Part shown: positions 36,481 through 50,807 of the stretch, piece by piece | How positions within the stretch are numbered: the first letter of the stretch is position 1 | Layout: each line of letters opens with the position of its first letter | Origin: Enoplosus armatus | Lineage: Eukaryota; Chordata; Actinopteri; Centrarchiformes; Enoplosidae | Length of the DNA: 64,000 nucleotides | Assembly: GCF_043641665.1 (NCBI RefSeq) | Contig: NC_092200.1 | Span: 14,159,694-14,223,693, forward strand | Direction of reading: 5' to 3' | The notes under the pieces: generated by a model | Database searches by the model: none | What the model was told of the DNA's origin: nothing | The model's input: the letters and a program-made list of their open reading frames with translations, nothing else | Translations under genes and position numbers: made by a program

Positions 36481-39400
36481 ACATAAATCCAAAACAATGA
36501 ACTGAAAGATGCTAAAACACTCGCTTTGATGAGTTGCTTTGCCCTTCATTTTCTGTCATTACAGAAGCTGCAGTCTGTGTTGACATTTTTCACAACAATT
36601 CCAAGGAAAAATGCAAATTTGAGAGTTGTTATTTCTGTAAATCGACTTACATCAATCTGTACAAGTGCATGGATCTCATCCACACAAACAATCCCACTGA
36701 ATACAAGATTGTTATTTAGTAAAATAGTCACATTACTGTTTTGTGTCAGTGCTGTTGAGAGTTTGAAACCTCTTCCTTGTTGGTGCATTCATGAATGCTG
36801 TAATATCTGATATTTGAGTATTTGGTATTTAGCAGGTTTCTGTTGGCCAACTGTCAAATATTAAATTCTGGATCGTCCTTAAACTCACTTGCTCACAACA
36901 GCAGCATTACACAATTAACATAAAGTGCCAAAAAAGAATAAATGAAGATGAAAATGTCAAGTTTCCAATTCTCTAAAAGCAGATTTTCTCGCTGCCTTGA
37001 AGGTTGGAAAGTTATCTGTAAATTTAATAAGAAATAGCACTAAAACATGCAAACCTCCAGTATGGCTTTAAACGCTCACTATAGGGGGGCATACATAGTT
37101 ATTTGTATACTGTCTGCATGTGAGTTTGTGTATGCAGTGTATGTACTGCGTGCACTGACGTGTGAGGTCAGTGTGATTGCATGTGCAGCAGCTTTAATGC
37201 ATTTTATTAAAGTAAATGAAAGGCAGCGGGGTACTGGTGTCATCGAGGTTAACATAAGTGTTTTGGTATTTGGGCGAGGTTGATGTGCTGAAAGGTCAAA
37301 CTCATTGCGGCGGTGCTTTAATATGTGGCAGAAAGATGACCTTCACCTGCCCACATTCCTCCATCTCTCACCGACTCACATACGGCGCTCATACAAGAAG
37401 AGGGTGTGTTTCTCAGTATCCAAAGAGTAATCCCTGTCTGTCTCTGGAGGAAAAAATTTACTTGTTTGAGTTTCTGAACAACTATCTGGGGAATAACAGG
37501 CTCACGTACAGTAAAAAGAGTGTTTTTTTTATTGATTGCCTGATGGAAATATTTCAAGGTTCTTCGCTGGCTTCTTTGAATATACATCTGCCAGATTCTT
37601 CGAATTGTGTTTCTCTCCCTCTTCTACACTTACACTTCTCAGGCATTGTGTTTGTCACAGCTCTTCCTGGAACATAGACCGCTCTCCTCCTCCAGTTTCT
37701 GTTTTCATGTTCTGCTATTCTTTACTTGCCACTGATTTCACACCTGTCTACATGCAGCTCGTACTGACGTCATACGGGGAGGGGGTTTCTGAGAATAAAC
37801 TCAAGTCCTTCAGGGACATGAAATTCCACACGTGAGACAATGACTATTACATGCGATTGGTGTTTTTTTTGTTCTTTGTTTAGCTCATTCTCTCTTTTTT
37901 CTTGCTTTTTCTTTGTCGATCAGTTTAGTCTCTTTGGTCTTTAGTCTCTCAACACATGCATTTGACTGCAACGGCTCTCCTGACTGTGGTATCATGTTAC
38001 TGTGTGTAGACCCTGTATGGATTCATGCTATCCTCAGAGAGGTGTACTGGTAGAGTGATATCACCCAGTGAGTTTCCATTGGATGATTACACCTCTGATG
38101 TGCCTGTTTGATCCTGGAGTTAATAACCTGATATTCCATCTGAAAATGATTGTAACCTGAGAGCTCAAAGGTGCATCACAGCCGCATGACATCACAGAAC
38201 GTGTAGTCACTGTGAGAATACAAGGTTTCAATGTTGAACTATAACATGAACATGAAAACATGAACTGTATGTTTTCTGGCCAGTAAAAACACTGAAACCA
38301 GGTAGTACACCATAAATTTATCAAGGAATGCAATAAGTAGAGGGATTCACAATATAAACGTTATTTAATCGCGGTACATAAACACTACATGTTAACCAGC
38401 AGTCACTCTGCTGCTGCACTGCAGTGATAAATCAACATATATTCAGGTTGCATTCGGCTAAAATGAACAATCACAGAGAAAGTTAGAGGCTACTAAAGGT
38501 CATCTTCTTAACTTTATTGGCACCATGGCACACGTCCCCCGACCCTCACTGGGCTGGCTAGCGTCATCGTTTTTGGAAAAGCTCCCTATACCCGGGACAC
38601 ACTGAAACACCAAGCCATCAAATCATTTTTTTGCATTGCAGATGGAAATCTCCACTTTCATCCCTGCACTTACTTATCTCAACCAGGTCTTGACTTTGGC
38701 TTTTTTCCACCATGTGTTTTCCACTCAAATAAATGGCCGTCTTTCCTTGACCTTGGAGGAATTTAATCAACTCTTTAAGAAAGGGAAGAGAAAAGAAACA
38801 GAAAATCCACCTTCAAGGAAATAAATAATAGACTCAATAAATATTGTCCTTAAGCCACTTAGGAAATGTTGATTTGTAGAGCAAAAAATAAATTAATAAA
38901 AATGTTCTAGTCATACTTGCAAAAAGGTCACTGGCATAATAAGTCTAAATGTGTGAAGATGTTGACATCAACTTTACATTAAACCATATGGGAGCACGAG
39001 TCTTCACCACTCCGATTCCTTCAGGACGTTGGACCATATTGAATTTCACATGTCACGTTCTTTGCAACGCCATACATATTTAATATATGAGCATATGGTT
39101 GTCATCGGAGGAGGTCAGTGCTTGAGGCAAAGCTGTGTCCTGTTGGCTATACATCTGCCCTCCCCTCCTTGGACAGGGTGAAGGGGGGAGGGAGGTGAGT
39201 ACTGCAGGAAGCGAGAGGAGAGACACTTGAGCTGCACGTCAGGCCGACTGCTCAGTAAACTATCAGTAAAATTAAAGACAAAATAAAACATAAAGTCACC
39301 GAATTATTATCTTAAAGCACTCCGCCCATTTTACCACTACTTGTGAAAACAGTGTTGTAATGTCTTGGCTCTGAAAGGGGATTTCTCATGTCTGAAGAGA

Positions 39401-41655
39401 AAACCCTGATGATGTCATCAAGGTCATCTCGGCTTGGGCTTGAAGACATGTACAACAGGTAGCTTGCATTACAAGTTGGAGATGTGGAGTTTGTAAGACA
39501 TGGACTAAAGGTGTGTTCCCTTTGTAACACCTTATCCTATGTTATCTGCTGGATAATAAGCGCCAAAAGTAGTTCTAAAAACTGCTTTAACTGGCTCAAA
39601 TTTCATTATAATTTCAGTATCATGCATTGTTTTTTGACTTTGAAAAAAATGAATACATACAGTTGTAAGGAGACATGGAGAGCAGCTCCTCAGATTGGAG
39701 TGTTGCTAAAGCCTTGCAAATTTAATATACTTCAGCTTTAATTGAATGCACGTGCTCACACACACACACACACACACACACACATTTGTGTGTATATGGT
39801 GGTGTGTCCTTCTGCCTTCTCATGGCCAGTTGTTGCAGCGTGGCAGAGGTTGACGTGGCTGATCTTCCTAATGCACCCTCCTCTGCAGAGGTCATAAATT
39901 AGTCTGAAATACGGAGCGGGTCGTCGCTGCCAACCTCATCTGCAAAGTGAGTGAAGTGAAGCAGAAAGCTTCAGCCTGAGATGCAGCGTCAGGCTGTTCT
40001 CAATACAGAAGTCTGGCATGTCTGCAGCGCCGGGCCCCTGCTTTTCTGACTCAGAAATGAGATATTCCATTCTGTCATCTCAGAGCCCTCGCTTTGCTCC
40101 ACAGCTAAGACTGCATCCAGCTCCGACTGTAGATAATATTGACTGATTCTCCTCATTTTATAAACCCAGCATTAATTAGAATTTCTTTGAGTAATAAAAT
40201 GTATTGGATTTCCATTATTATGGAGAGAGCAAGATAAAGAGCTCTTTTTGTCTGAGAGGATTTTCTTGGCTTTGCACTGCTTAAAGCGTGAGCGACTCTT
40301 AAAAGTGGAGAACGAAAAAAGAGATACAACATGAAGCAGACATTGCTTTTTCTAATTTTCTATTGTAATTTAATTTCCCCAACCTTCTGAACCATTATGG
40401 AAATTGAAAATCAGGCATTCCAGAGAAAACACTAATTTCATTTTGACCCAAAAAGCAACCTTTTATCTACGTCTTTCTATTGTGCTCCCAAAAGGTCTTT
40501 TTGTTTGGTTTGATTGGAAGGTAATTGTGCACTGATTGATGTAAATTCAACAATAGTTGCTTTTATTGCACTTCTAGTCTGTAAGATGTCTGTTCAAATA
40601 TTTTTTCACCATCAACTATGATAATTAACAGGCATCTAAACTAAATTGATTCTAGATCTGCACACTGCCAGCAAATATCACTGTTTTAAATCCAATTTAA
40701 ATAAGCTGTTCAGGGTCATGTTCTATCATTTGAATGATTTCTGAATATTTACCAAAATTCTCCACATGAGAATGAAGGTCTGTCTGTATATCAGCATGTC
40801 AGTGAGTATAAGGGGGAGTATGGAGTCAGCATCCAGCAGTCTAGACCGTGTGTTTGAGACCTTCCATGAAAATGCATCTTGACTGCCTTGGCTGGGGCAA
40901 AAGTTTTTTCCTGGAGTTGTTCAAACAAAAAATTGATTAGCTCCCCTTTTATGTGCCTGAATAACAATTCATTTTGATGATGCGTATAAATCAAACATGG
41001 GTCTGGCTGGTTGACTGCATTGCTGCTACAAAGGTGTTGGCTTTGAGGGAACAGCCTCCTCTCATGCGCACACATGTTCACCTCACTTGACTTTCGCTAA
41101 TTTTCTTGTGTTACAAAAGTTGAAAATATATTTGTCTGAGAACTATAGTATGAATGGATAGAGGACAGTGTATATGTTCCATAGGACATTCTGAGCCTTA
41201 GTACTGTTAACAAATGCTGATAGTGCAACATGAAAAAAGTTTATATTCATGGTTTGTTGTTTTTTGTCTTACTTCGATTTGGGGGATAACCATGCTCTAA
41301 GAACAACAGTTCTCATAATTGGGCGGCTTTGGGGGATGAAAACAGGAAGTGTTATGTAGCCATGGAGTCAGTGAGTTAACCTAGCTGTGGGCTACAACTT
41401 GAGCCCGAGTTTTTAGCCTATATTAGTTTGTATTTTGACAAAGTGACACCATTAAAAGTATGCTGAATTAGCTATTAGCAGTTCCTGTTTGCAATGATTC
41501 CATGGATGTACAGACAACTATCTCTGGATTACTTTGATACTGAAGAGAACCTAAAAACATAACGATTCTAAGGAGTGTCTTTTTCCTATGATTTCAAAGC
41601 GTATTTATGGATGCTTATGGAAATAATGATATCCTCGGGAGGTGTAAGTCACACT
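36481..41655. other. intergenic, no gene recognised
   Basis: (CA)n at 39,757-39,784. The 139-codon frame at 37,258-37,677 and overlapping frames resemble no protein. The ATTA-rich stretch 40,130-40,260 is a possible enhancer. Confidence 0.5.
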
Positions 41656-41809
41656 GAATCTAAAACTGTGTATGATGTCTGTGTGTTCAGATTTGAGTTA
41701 TAACTCTGAGAAAGTGTAGAAATTTTGACACAAATTGCAGCAATCTGGCACTAAGGGTTTTAAAGTACCTTAATTGCCTCCATGAGCTGTTTGTCACAGT
41801 CACTGCTGC
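41656..41809 (+). repeat. dispersed repeat family B, copy 2
   Basis: Direct-orientation partner of 21,344-21,494, ending in a short GCT run. Confidence 0.85.
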
Positions 41810-44800
41810 TGCTGCCACTGCTGTAAATCAAAGGGCCAAACTACAACAACTGACTTCCCCCTTTTTTGCATGCAGCTCTGCCTTTCACCTAAAACAGAAT
41901 CTTTGCCTGACGTCTCTCCCTCCGCGGCCTCACAATTGAAAATCCTCTGGTCTAGATTATACTGTATATCTATATTTGTATCTGTATGCATGAAGGGATT
42001 CATTATGTAACATGCTGTATTATGGCCTGTATTATGGCCTATACTACTGTTTGTCGGAACTTTCAGTGTGGAAGACCAGACTATAAGTCTGCAGCCATGC
42101 TAGCAGTCCTGCCTGTGAGGCTATAAAGCTACATTACACACCAGAAAACAATAGTTGGATGATAAATAGAGAATCCATTTTCTAATTCTCCTACCACTAA
42201 TGGGGCAAAAAGTGTAATGTAGGCCCTGAAGGAGGCAGCGGATGAAAGGGATACACCAAACAGATAAAAGACAAAGTTACTGCAGGGGTATGCTCGAAAG
42301 AGTTCATAGGACATGTCATCTGACCCAAAAAGTGACAGAAAGAGTTGTGCACTGATACCTTTAGTGACTAGTTTTACTCAGAAGTTGGCAGAGACCAAAC
42401 CAGAACTCATATTGGACTTAGATTCATCAGGCACACCTCCCGACACACATGGACAGAGCAGTCCCTCTTCCTGACTCACTTAAGTAGCAGTGATCATTTA
42501 GCATTTACAGTGTTTAATCAGTAGAAGATGAAGGAAGTCAGTTACAAGATTAGTTTAATCAACCCCTTCCTGCTCCTCTTCCTGGCTCATTACAGTAAAT
42601 AGTTTGAACGCGTCATCAACAGGTGTGCTGATCGACCTCGGAAACACGACAGCACTGAATTATGGTTTGGAGCAGTTGATACAGACTTTTATATCTCTTG
42701 ACCTGTGTATACTTCAAATCAAGTCCCTTTTATTGGGTATTTAAAGTGGAAGACTTCTCTAACCTTCTTGCACAAAGTTGCTGTCTGAAGTGTCAGTGTT
42801 ATTGTCCAGCTTTACTTCAAGTCAGAAGTGATGGAAGACATTTCCACTCTCTGCAATGACAGTCCTTATCATTCCCTTCAACATCTGAGTGAAGTTGAAT
42901 TTGCCAAAAACATGATCTTTGAATAAGATAAGTCATTATTTAACACTAAGTTAGGGAATGGCACAAAATAACATTGTGTAAGTATACGCACAATGTTGAT
43001 ATTAAAGGACAACAAGAACACCAGACATCTACTCTGTTTGGTTTCCTCAAAATTCCCAGAAGAGGAGACTGAATTATTTTGATTGTACAACCACCAAATG
43101 TTATGAATCAACAAAAAAGTGATCATGAATTGTGTAACTTTCTGCTCCTCTGGTGTAAATGTGTGAAACATTAGTTAGACTTTAAAATGGGGACCAAGCA
43201 ATACATGACTTTTTTTTTTTTCAGAATAGCAAACCTAACATTGTTACAGCAACAAGCTAACAGGATGGGCACGTCAGCCATCTTAATCAGACGCATCGCA
43301 TCCTCTCATTAATTAACAGAGTCTTGTGAGATCCTCCCTATTGCTAAAGCTTGTTTCAGCAGTCTTTCCCATCGTGCATCTGAACGCTCCCCACTCACTG
43401 TCTGCTGCAGACACACTTAAGATAATGAATAGCTGGAGGAGGCTGGCGTTCTTTACTGCAGCCCAGTAAAAGGCCACTCTGTCTGGATCCACCAGGCAAA
43501 AAAATGAAAATCTTTCTGGAAGCATCTGGTCTGGACTGTGCAAATCATCACGCTGAATCTCTGGATTTCAATGAATTCAGATGGCTGTAATGTATTCATG
43601 CCATCATTTGTCATGTCATGAGTCGCTATAAGATAGGCCATCTAAATGAAATGTCTTTATTCGCATTCTTTACCTCTTTTCTGTAGTCCTCTTCCTGTAA
43701 CTGTCCATGACAGGAAGGTCACTGCCTTACAGAACCAAACAGGATCTGTTCATTGCCAATAACTAAAATAGGTAAAGGTCAACCTCGGACAGACTGGGGG
43801 GGTTTGGAGGAGCTTTAGAAGGGGGTGATGAAACCCTTGGCTTTTGATTGTCATCATATTCATCTGCCAAGGTTTTGTTGGCAACATCTTTGAAACCTAT
43901 TTGAGCGTTTACTAATGAACCCATCTCCTGTGAGCCAAATTGTGTGTATCTGCACTTTTAATTACCTTTTTTAGAGATACAAGAAAAAACAGTTGCTCCA
44001 TACTGCTGGGTAAAAATGTGTATATTAAGACTGATTTTTTGGCATCTTTAGCGTCATATTTGATCACAAGTTCTTACAGACTCATGTTACATGGCGATGG
44101 AATGGGACTGTAAACAGAGAAAAACAAGACTTATTAAACTCTGACAACCTGATTGACTAAGTTTGATTTAGCTCTCAGTTTTATTCATTTTAGCATAAAA
44201 AGTACAATTCAAGCATAAATGCGATTAATCACTTCATAAAATGACATTGCATTGCATTTATTGTGTCATAATCAAATGAAAGCACATGTTAAAAGTTAGT
44301 GTTTGCTGTAAGCTAATGCTAGCTAGCAAACACTAATTAGCATAACTGTTAACACTGACTGCCAAGAAGATCCCTCAAATAACAAATATAACTAAATGTA
44401 GTCAACAGTAGTGTCCCTTCAGCCAGCCGGCCCACAGGAAACAGTTTTAATGTGAAAAGCTGTCCGTCATGGCTGCCATCAGCTCTATCAGTGCTGTTAA
44501 GCTCCGCCCATGGTTCCGTCCCCAAGCTGTGATTGGACATTTGATTGTTTTTCATTTATTAGCAGGCTTATAATGCTCTCTGCTGGACAACACTGAAATG
44601 AAATACACCTCTTCACTTCCTGTGTTGTGATTTGATTTTAATGTGGCATGGAAAATTTGAATATCTCAATCAATTTGAAACTTTTGAAAAGCAACTTAAC
44701 ACCCCCTGAAAATCTTGTTTTTGCTGACTTCCAGTGGTTTAACACCTTACTGCAGTGATTTACAGGTGAACTCCAGGACACTGTGACATCACTGTTGACG

Positions 44801-47800
44801 TGGTTACAGGTGCAACAGAGAACACTTTTCAGGTGAAACAGACTTTCAACCAGAGAGGGCTGCGAAACACTGCTTTTCAGCCTGAAGTTACTCTTACTTA
44901 TTTAAATACAATGTATCATAAAATGTTTTTAAAAGAATGAATATAATCTCCTACCATGACAGATATGATTTTTATGGCAGCACTTTGCCAGGTACATGTG
45001 GTGCTTGAAAAGTGTTATATAAATAAGGTGGTTCCTAAATAAAGACTGGCACAGCAGTGGCTCCATATTGCACGACTCCCTTCGGTGACTGGTGATGACT
45101 CGTTCCTTTGCTCCTGGAGATTAACACTGATTTAAATCAGTCAGGATTCACATTAATCACGCAAAACAAACTACATTCACCAATACTGTGTACCATTTTA
45201 GGAGAAGAGATTAGACACCCAGAAGTAAATCATTAATAAACCTGCAGAAATGGCCTCAATTTTTGCTCATTTGAGTGACAGAATCCTTCACTTTATTTAT
45301 TTATTTATTTATTTATTTTGACAGTGCTTAACAGTTTTGTTCATATGTAAAAATATATAAACACAGTTCTAGTAGATCAGCCCCTCAGACTGTTGACGAT
45401 ATCACAGCGACTACCCCAGACTGCCTTTTATGCAAGACAGCGTAAACCGTCTCCAACGAAAGCCTGAAATGGGTCAGGGGATATTTAGGGACAAGACAGT
45501 GCTCGGGGAGTGAAGAAGGGAGGATTCAGAGGGATTTGAAAAGCTGTTTGTTTCATCACCATTTGCTATTGAAGCAGGGGAGATTAGGATGCTTTTTTTA
45601 TCACTGTTTTCTGCGTTATGGAGTGTGGATGTTTAGTGCGAGCTGAATTAGGCCAAAAGGGCGAAGCACAGCAAAATGCAAGATATTCTTTTAAGGTCAT
45701 CGACTTACTGTAAGCTATTTACATAATGAGCTCCCTGGATAGTTAGTGTTCACAGGCTGGTTGAGAGTATATGGGAACACACTGTATATACCGTGCACAT
45801 GGCTAAGTGTCCTGTGCTAGCATAAACACACTATACAAATGTGTATACAGTACATATCTGCTTGCCTCTTAACCTTTTTATCTTATCTTATCTTTTTGTT
45901 TTTGTTTGTTTGTTTACATTTTCTTGAGGAACAGAGCATTTCAATTTGAAACAGGATGCTGGAGTGAAAAATATGAGGAGCTACTGTCCACCACTGAGCT
46001 GAATAATAAATAAACAGTTCAGCTCATTACATTCTGGTCCAATTGATGAATGAATACCTTTTTGAAACAACTGTGCTTTCATTAGACTTTCAACCCTGAA
46101 ACAAAAATCTGAAAATGAAAATATAAGTTTGATTAAATTTTCAAAAAAGAGTTCTGTGTTGTTTTTTTCAACATGCAGTGAATTCAATCTCCATCAGAAT
46201 CAAAATTCAAGATTAGGGCTATTATTTTCAAATATTATAATCAAAAATGGCCTCACCAAGGTGTAATGAGGGAGATGATAGCAAAAAATCACACATAGAA
46301 TCACACAGAGAATTAGGCACACAGAGGGGGTGTTCCAAACAAAACAAAACAAGCAAGCCCTCTTTTCTTGACTAAATGTCTGTTTCTTTGACTTTTGTAT
46401 AAAAATTAGGAAATTCAATGATAGGAAGGTCTTTAACTTTGGATTCTCCCAAAATAAATTATGTCCAACAACCATTTAACAAGAAAAGAGTTTCATCTTG
46501 CCCGTTCTTTGGTCTTCAAAAAACACATATCAGCTAAAAAATACAAATTAACAAGCAAAAAAGCTCATAATATTCACATTGAAGTTTTTCACCCACTCAC
46601 TAAGTACCTCCGGGTGTCTTTAGCCGCCTCATGTACCGCCAGTATCACAGATGTGTCCCCATTGAGTTATTTCAGTCCCTGTATACAGATCAGGCAATGA
46701 CACACACTGTAGCGCCGAGGGGCTGTAGACGGTTTCATCCTCACACCGCACATCACACACACAAACACGCACACACACACACAGACTGTAGGCATGCATG
46801 AACTTGCGAGCAAACACAGACGAGCAGACATGTACTCGCACAAAAACGCACATATGCAGCCTCGCGCTTACATACACAAACACATATACGGGGTCATTTC
46901 TCGCTCTGGCGCTCTTCCACTCGCTCAAACACACACATGCTGAGCGAGGAGGCCAGATGGAATCGCAGCGTGGGCTGTTGGCCTTTCACACTCTAGAGAC
47001 TTGATTCCTCACTGTTTCTTCTCCTCCACCGACCCGTTTTCCTCTCCTTCCTCTTCCCGCTTGCCCCCTTTCTTCTGCACTCTCTCATCCTTGTCAAGGC
47101 ATCCTCGCCTCGGTTTCAACTTCCCTGTTCTTTCTATCTGACCTTTTTCATTTGCTCTCTGATTGCAGGCCTTTTCATTTTACAAAAAATACATGACGAG
47201 GTCAATTGTACAAGGTCAATTGTGCTGAGCTGATTGTTTTCACAATTCGCAATGAGGCGAGCTTTATCTCTATGAGGCTACATGCACACTAATACGTTTT
47301 CATTTTAAAGCATGTAACTTTTGCTACCGTTACGCCTAGCATCCGCACTACTCCGGTGAAACCCCTAAAATGCTGCGGACCCCGTTTTAGTTTGAAAACT
47401 GCGTAAACCTTTTGACTCCTTATACTCATGTATTACTTTCAGATCCACCTAGTCGTCGGTCCAAGTCATGACATATCTGGTCTTACTTATTGCCATTGCT
47501 GTTCTTCGTTCTAAGTATTTTCTGCAACTAAGCAACCAACCGCAGAGTAGACAATCTGCTTCCTGTTTACACTGGCACGCGCATGCCCACCGTACGTAAA
47601 TATGTGATATGTTTTCAGGCGTGTTGTAAGGACATAGCTGGAGACTATCTTTCGTGATTGATTGTTTTGTGAGATACTGGCTTGACCCTCGAGAGTTGAT
47701 TTCTGGAAGCAGTGACGAGCGCTGACCAGAAGCAGTGTTCAGTCAGAATGTTTCAAAGTTTAATGAATCACAGAATATTTATAATCAGAAGCACACAACT

Positions 47801-48640
47801 TATACAAGACTTAAACGGATATATTTCACGAGAAGAGATAAGAAAGAAGCACCTGGAAACAAAGAGGCAGTTATAATATAATATGTCAAGGTTACAAAAA
47901 GATGGGATGAGCGGGGACGGAAAACAAATTGTACAAGTATAGATAAAAAAGGCCTTGCTGAGGGAAGAGGGAGTGATGAGAACTGAGAGGGAGAGTTTCC
48001 TATTTTCCCAACACTCTCTTTGACTCTAAAGGTATCATGGAAGGTCAAGAGTTATCACATTGTAATTCTGGAGACAAAAAATCACCCAGCCGTCCTGAGC
48101 TATAACCAGGAAGCGAACTTTCACTCTGGCTGCAGCCTTCCTTAATCAAATCAGAGGCAAGAGAAAAGAGGGGGAAATGCTTAGTCCTTCAACCCTTTGG
48201 GTTGTCTGTGCCATAAATATTGATTACAGGTTAAAGGCAATTAGAATAATGGAGCAAAAACCTTGCAGCCTCTGCCAAAACGTTCTTGGCTTTGGTGTGC
48301 AGTTTATAGAATAAAGATGGTGGAGAAAGCTTGCAAGCAGGCCAGGCTCTGATTTAAAGAGCTCCACTGTCTTTCCGAAAATAAGCCCTTGATACGTCTT
48401 ACAGAGGATAATGCACATTATACACCACAGATCAGCATCCTGAGCAAGGGAAATCTCTTGCCAATGCCCAAGAGCTCAACTTAAAAGGTAAATATAAAAT
48501 TAGACAAGGAAGTGTTTAAGGAAATCGACTGCCCGAAAACACTGAAGATTTAATTAATGAAAACAAGTGAAGGTGTTTAAAGTCCCAATAGTCTCTATTC
48601 AGAAGAACAGGAAGCCACATACAGGCAGACATAGTGTAGA
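41810..48640. other. intergenic, no gene recognised
   Basis: Contains (TTTA)n at 45,292-45,319 and CA-rich low-complexity sequence at 46,730-46,940. CTGCAGCCATGCTAGCAG at 42,091 may be the 5' edge of repeat family A. 44,690-44,880 and 47,270-47,640 look like diverged fish repeats, the latter from blocks such as CGTTTTAGTTTGAAAACTGC, but I cannot align them within the window. Confidence 0.45.
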
Positions 48641-48641
48641 C

Positions 48642-49173
48642 CAATGGTTCCCAACCTTCCCTGTGTGTCCCTGGTGATTTTTAACCATTTATCTATTACT
48701 TTATTTATCACCATTAAGCTAGATAAAACTATTTGATCTGTTTATCCATTACATTTAGCTTTTTCACCGTTTATTCATTAACTTTAAGCTAGTGGACTAT
48801 TTCTGTCAGCTATCTTAACGGTAACTTTCAGTTAGCTAAAAGTTACTTTTCACCTTTTAAGCAAGCTAACTCTTTAATCTGGTTGTTACTTGTAGCTTTA
48901 TATTTTTATATTTTTATTTTTAGCGAACAGTTTATCTCTTCATTTTACTTCACTATTTGAACTGTTAATTAAAAGCTACAACCTTTTTATGTCTCCATTA
49001 CTTTTAGTTAACTGTTTAGACTTCTCTGTTAATTTAGTGCTCAGGTGTTACAGCCAACTCAACATGTCAACATATATTTTTAAATCAAACAGAGCTACTC
49101 CCTAATCTGTCCACATACCCCCTGGCAACTGCAGGAGTACCCATTGGGGTGCAGGTACCCCTAGTTGGTAATG
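48642..49173. mobile_element. hAT-like non-autonomous DNA transposon remnant
   Basis: The left end CAATGGTTCCCAACC and the right end, which reads CATTACCAACTAGGGG on the minus strand, form degenerate inverted termini of the GGTTCCCAACC type seen in hAT elements. The 530-bp interior has no transposase frame. No clear 8-bp target-site duplication was found. A part near the right end resembles 3,625-3,715. Confidence 0.55.
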
Positions 49174-50532
49174 ACTTCTGGAGACAGCGAGTGAGTAACA
49201 CAAACAGGACGTTTGGTTTCAGAAGGAGAACAGTAACACTTTACATGTGAAGGTGGGAAATGTCTTCAGGACAATGGCCATGTCCCTGATGGCATATCAT
49301 GACATCATCTGCATGCGGCCTCTTGATGTCAGGCTGCAGATGGCAAACACCCCAGGATCCTGATTCAAAGCAAAGCATGGAGAGCAGTCCAGTTCTGTCT
49401 TATAGTGTGCCATAAAGCTCAGGGCAGTGTGTATCACCCACACACACACAAACACACTCTCGCTCTCTCGACACAGGCTCGGTGTCAAAATGTCATATAA
49501 ATATTTAAAGTCTGATCAGGGGACAGTCAGGCAGCCAGAGAGCAGGGCCAGAACTGAGGTTCCCGGAGGCTCCAAACTCCCATTTCTAGCTCTCAATGCA
49601 ATCCATTTTCTGGTCAGACTCAACACATTCCCACAGGTCGGATTGTGATCGACTCCAACACACACACACAGTCGCTTTCTTTATCAATACAACCATTCAA
49701 TCAGCAGCACAGTGGGAGTGCTCTGTGGAATATGCTTCAAAAACCACATTGAACTGAAAAAAGTCTACACCAGATAAAGCTTAGCTCTATAGCAAAAACT
49801 TTTTTTCTCTTTCAAAATGGAAACTTCTCCCAGAACTGCACCCATTCCTTGTCCTTGCAACTGCCTCAAAAATGATCATCGACCAGACCTAAATCACAGA
49901 CTCTTTTCAAGGTCGCAGCAACCATAGGGGGTACATAACCAACTCTGCTTGTAAGTAACTAACATACATCCACCTCCAGTAAGAATCGCCCTACTGTGAG
50001 TGACTGTAATGTTATTTTTTCCAACTGAGACCAATAAAGCGCATATGATGATCCACTCTCGACATCCGTAAAGGTCCTGCAGCCCAGCTCAGCTCTGGCT
50101 TTACAAATAAATCAGTCCTGCTTGTCCATTCAGTCCCAACGTAGGCAGGAATGTAAACTGGGTGACAGTTTCACCTTAAATAAACATGGGGTCTCCATGT
50201 TTATTGGGGCCCCTCAGTTTCTCCCACAACCCCAATTCCACCTTGTGAGGAGGTTTTTAAGGATGGACTGACACATGGCTACTCTCAAGTCGACAAGGCA
50301 GTGTTCAACACGCATGCATGTTTTTAAGTATTTGCAAGTGCTGGCACGTGGGAGTATATATTTGCTAACATTCGTAAATATGCTTGTGCAAACATGGGTC
50401 AATAGATACGTCCTTCATGGGATTGATATGCCTGTGTTTGTGTGTGCTTGTTGGGGGGGGGATGTGCTACTTTTATGAAGGCTAATGCTTCATGCTTATA
50501 TCAGTGGTCCCGCTGAGTTTGCATCATCAGTT
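49174..50532. other. intergenic, no gene recognised
   Basis: Short CA runs at 49,438 and 49,660 and a G-run at 50,452-50,461. Short frames only. Confidence 0.5.
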
Positions 50533-50807
50533 AATGACAGACATTTTACGGAACATTTTGGGTCGGTTAGGTGAGAAGATTGATACCACTCTCAGATTTG
50601 TCTGCTGAACAGTGGGAAACGGCTAGCCTGACTCTATCTAAAGTTGAAAAAAATCCACCTGCCAGCACTCAGTTAAAGCTCAATTAACATGTTGTATCTT
50701 GTGAGTTTAAGCTAACCTGCTCTATCTAAATATTTTGTGTACAGACATGAGAGCAAGAAAGCAAATACCATACAGTATTTCCCAAATTGTCAAACTATCC
50801 TTTTAAG
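50533..50807 (+). mobile_element. MITE-like element, second copy with inverted ends
   Basis: The left end has GTGAGAAGATTGATACCACT; the right end has ACAGACATGAGAGCAAGAAA, then TTTCCCAAATTGTCAAACTA and TCCTTTTAAG, partly the inverse of the left arm. The interior contains AACAGTGGGAAACGGCTAGC, which matches the fish family seen at 495-655. Confidence 0.7.

Noticed and set aside
37258..37677. 139-codon plus-strand frame, the second longest in the window
   Set aside because: No known motif, no conserved-looking exon edges, and overlapping frames on both strands of similar length.
46629..47004. CA-rich frames on both strands
   Set aside because: Low-complexity CA/TG sequence gives long frames with Val/Cys or Thr/His runs by composition alone.
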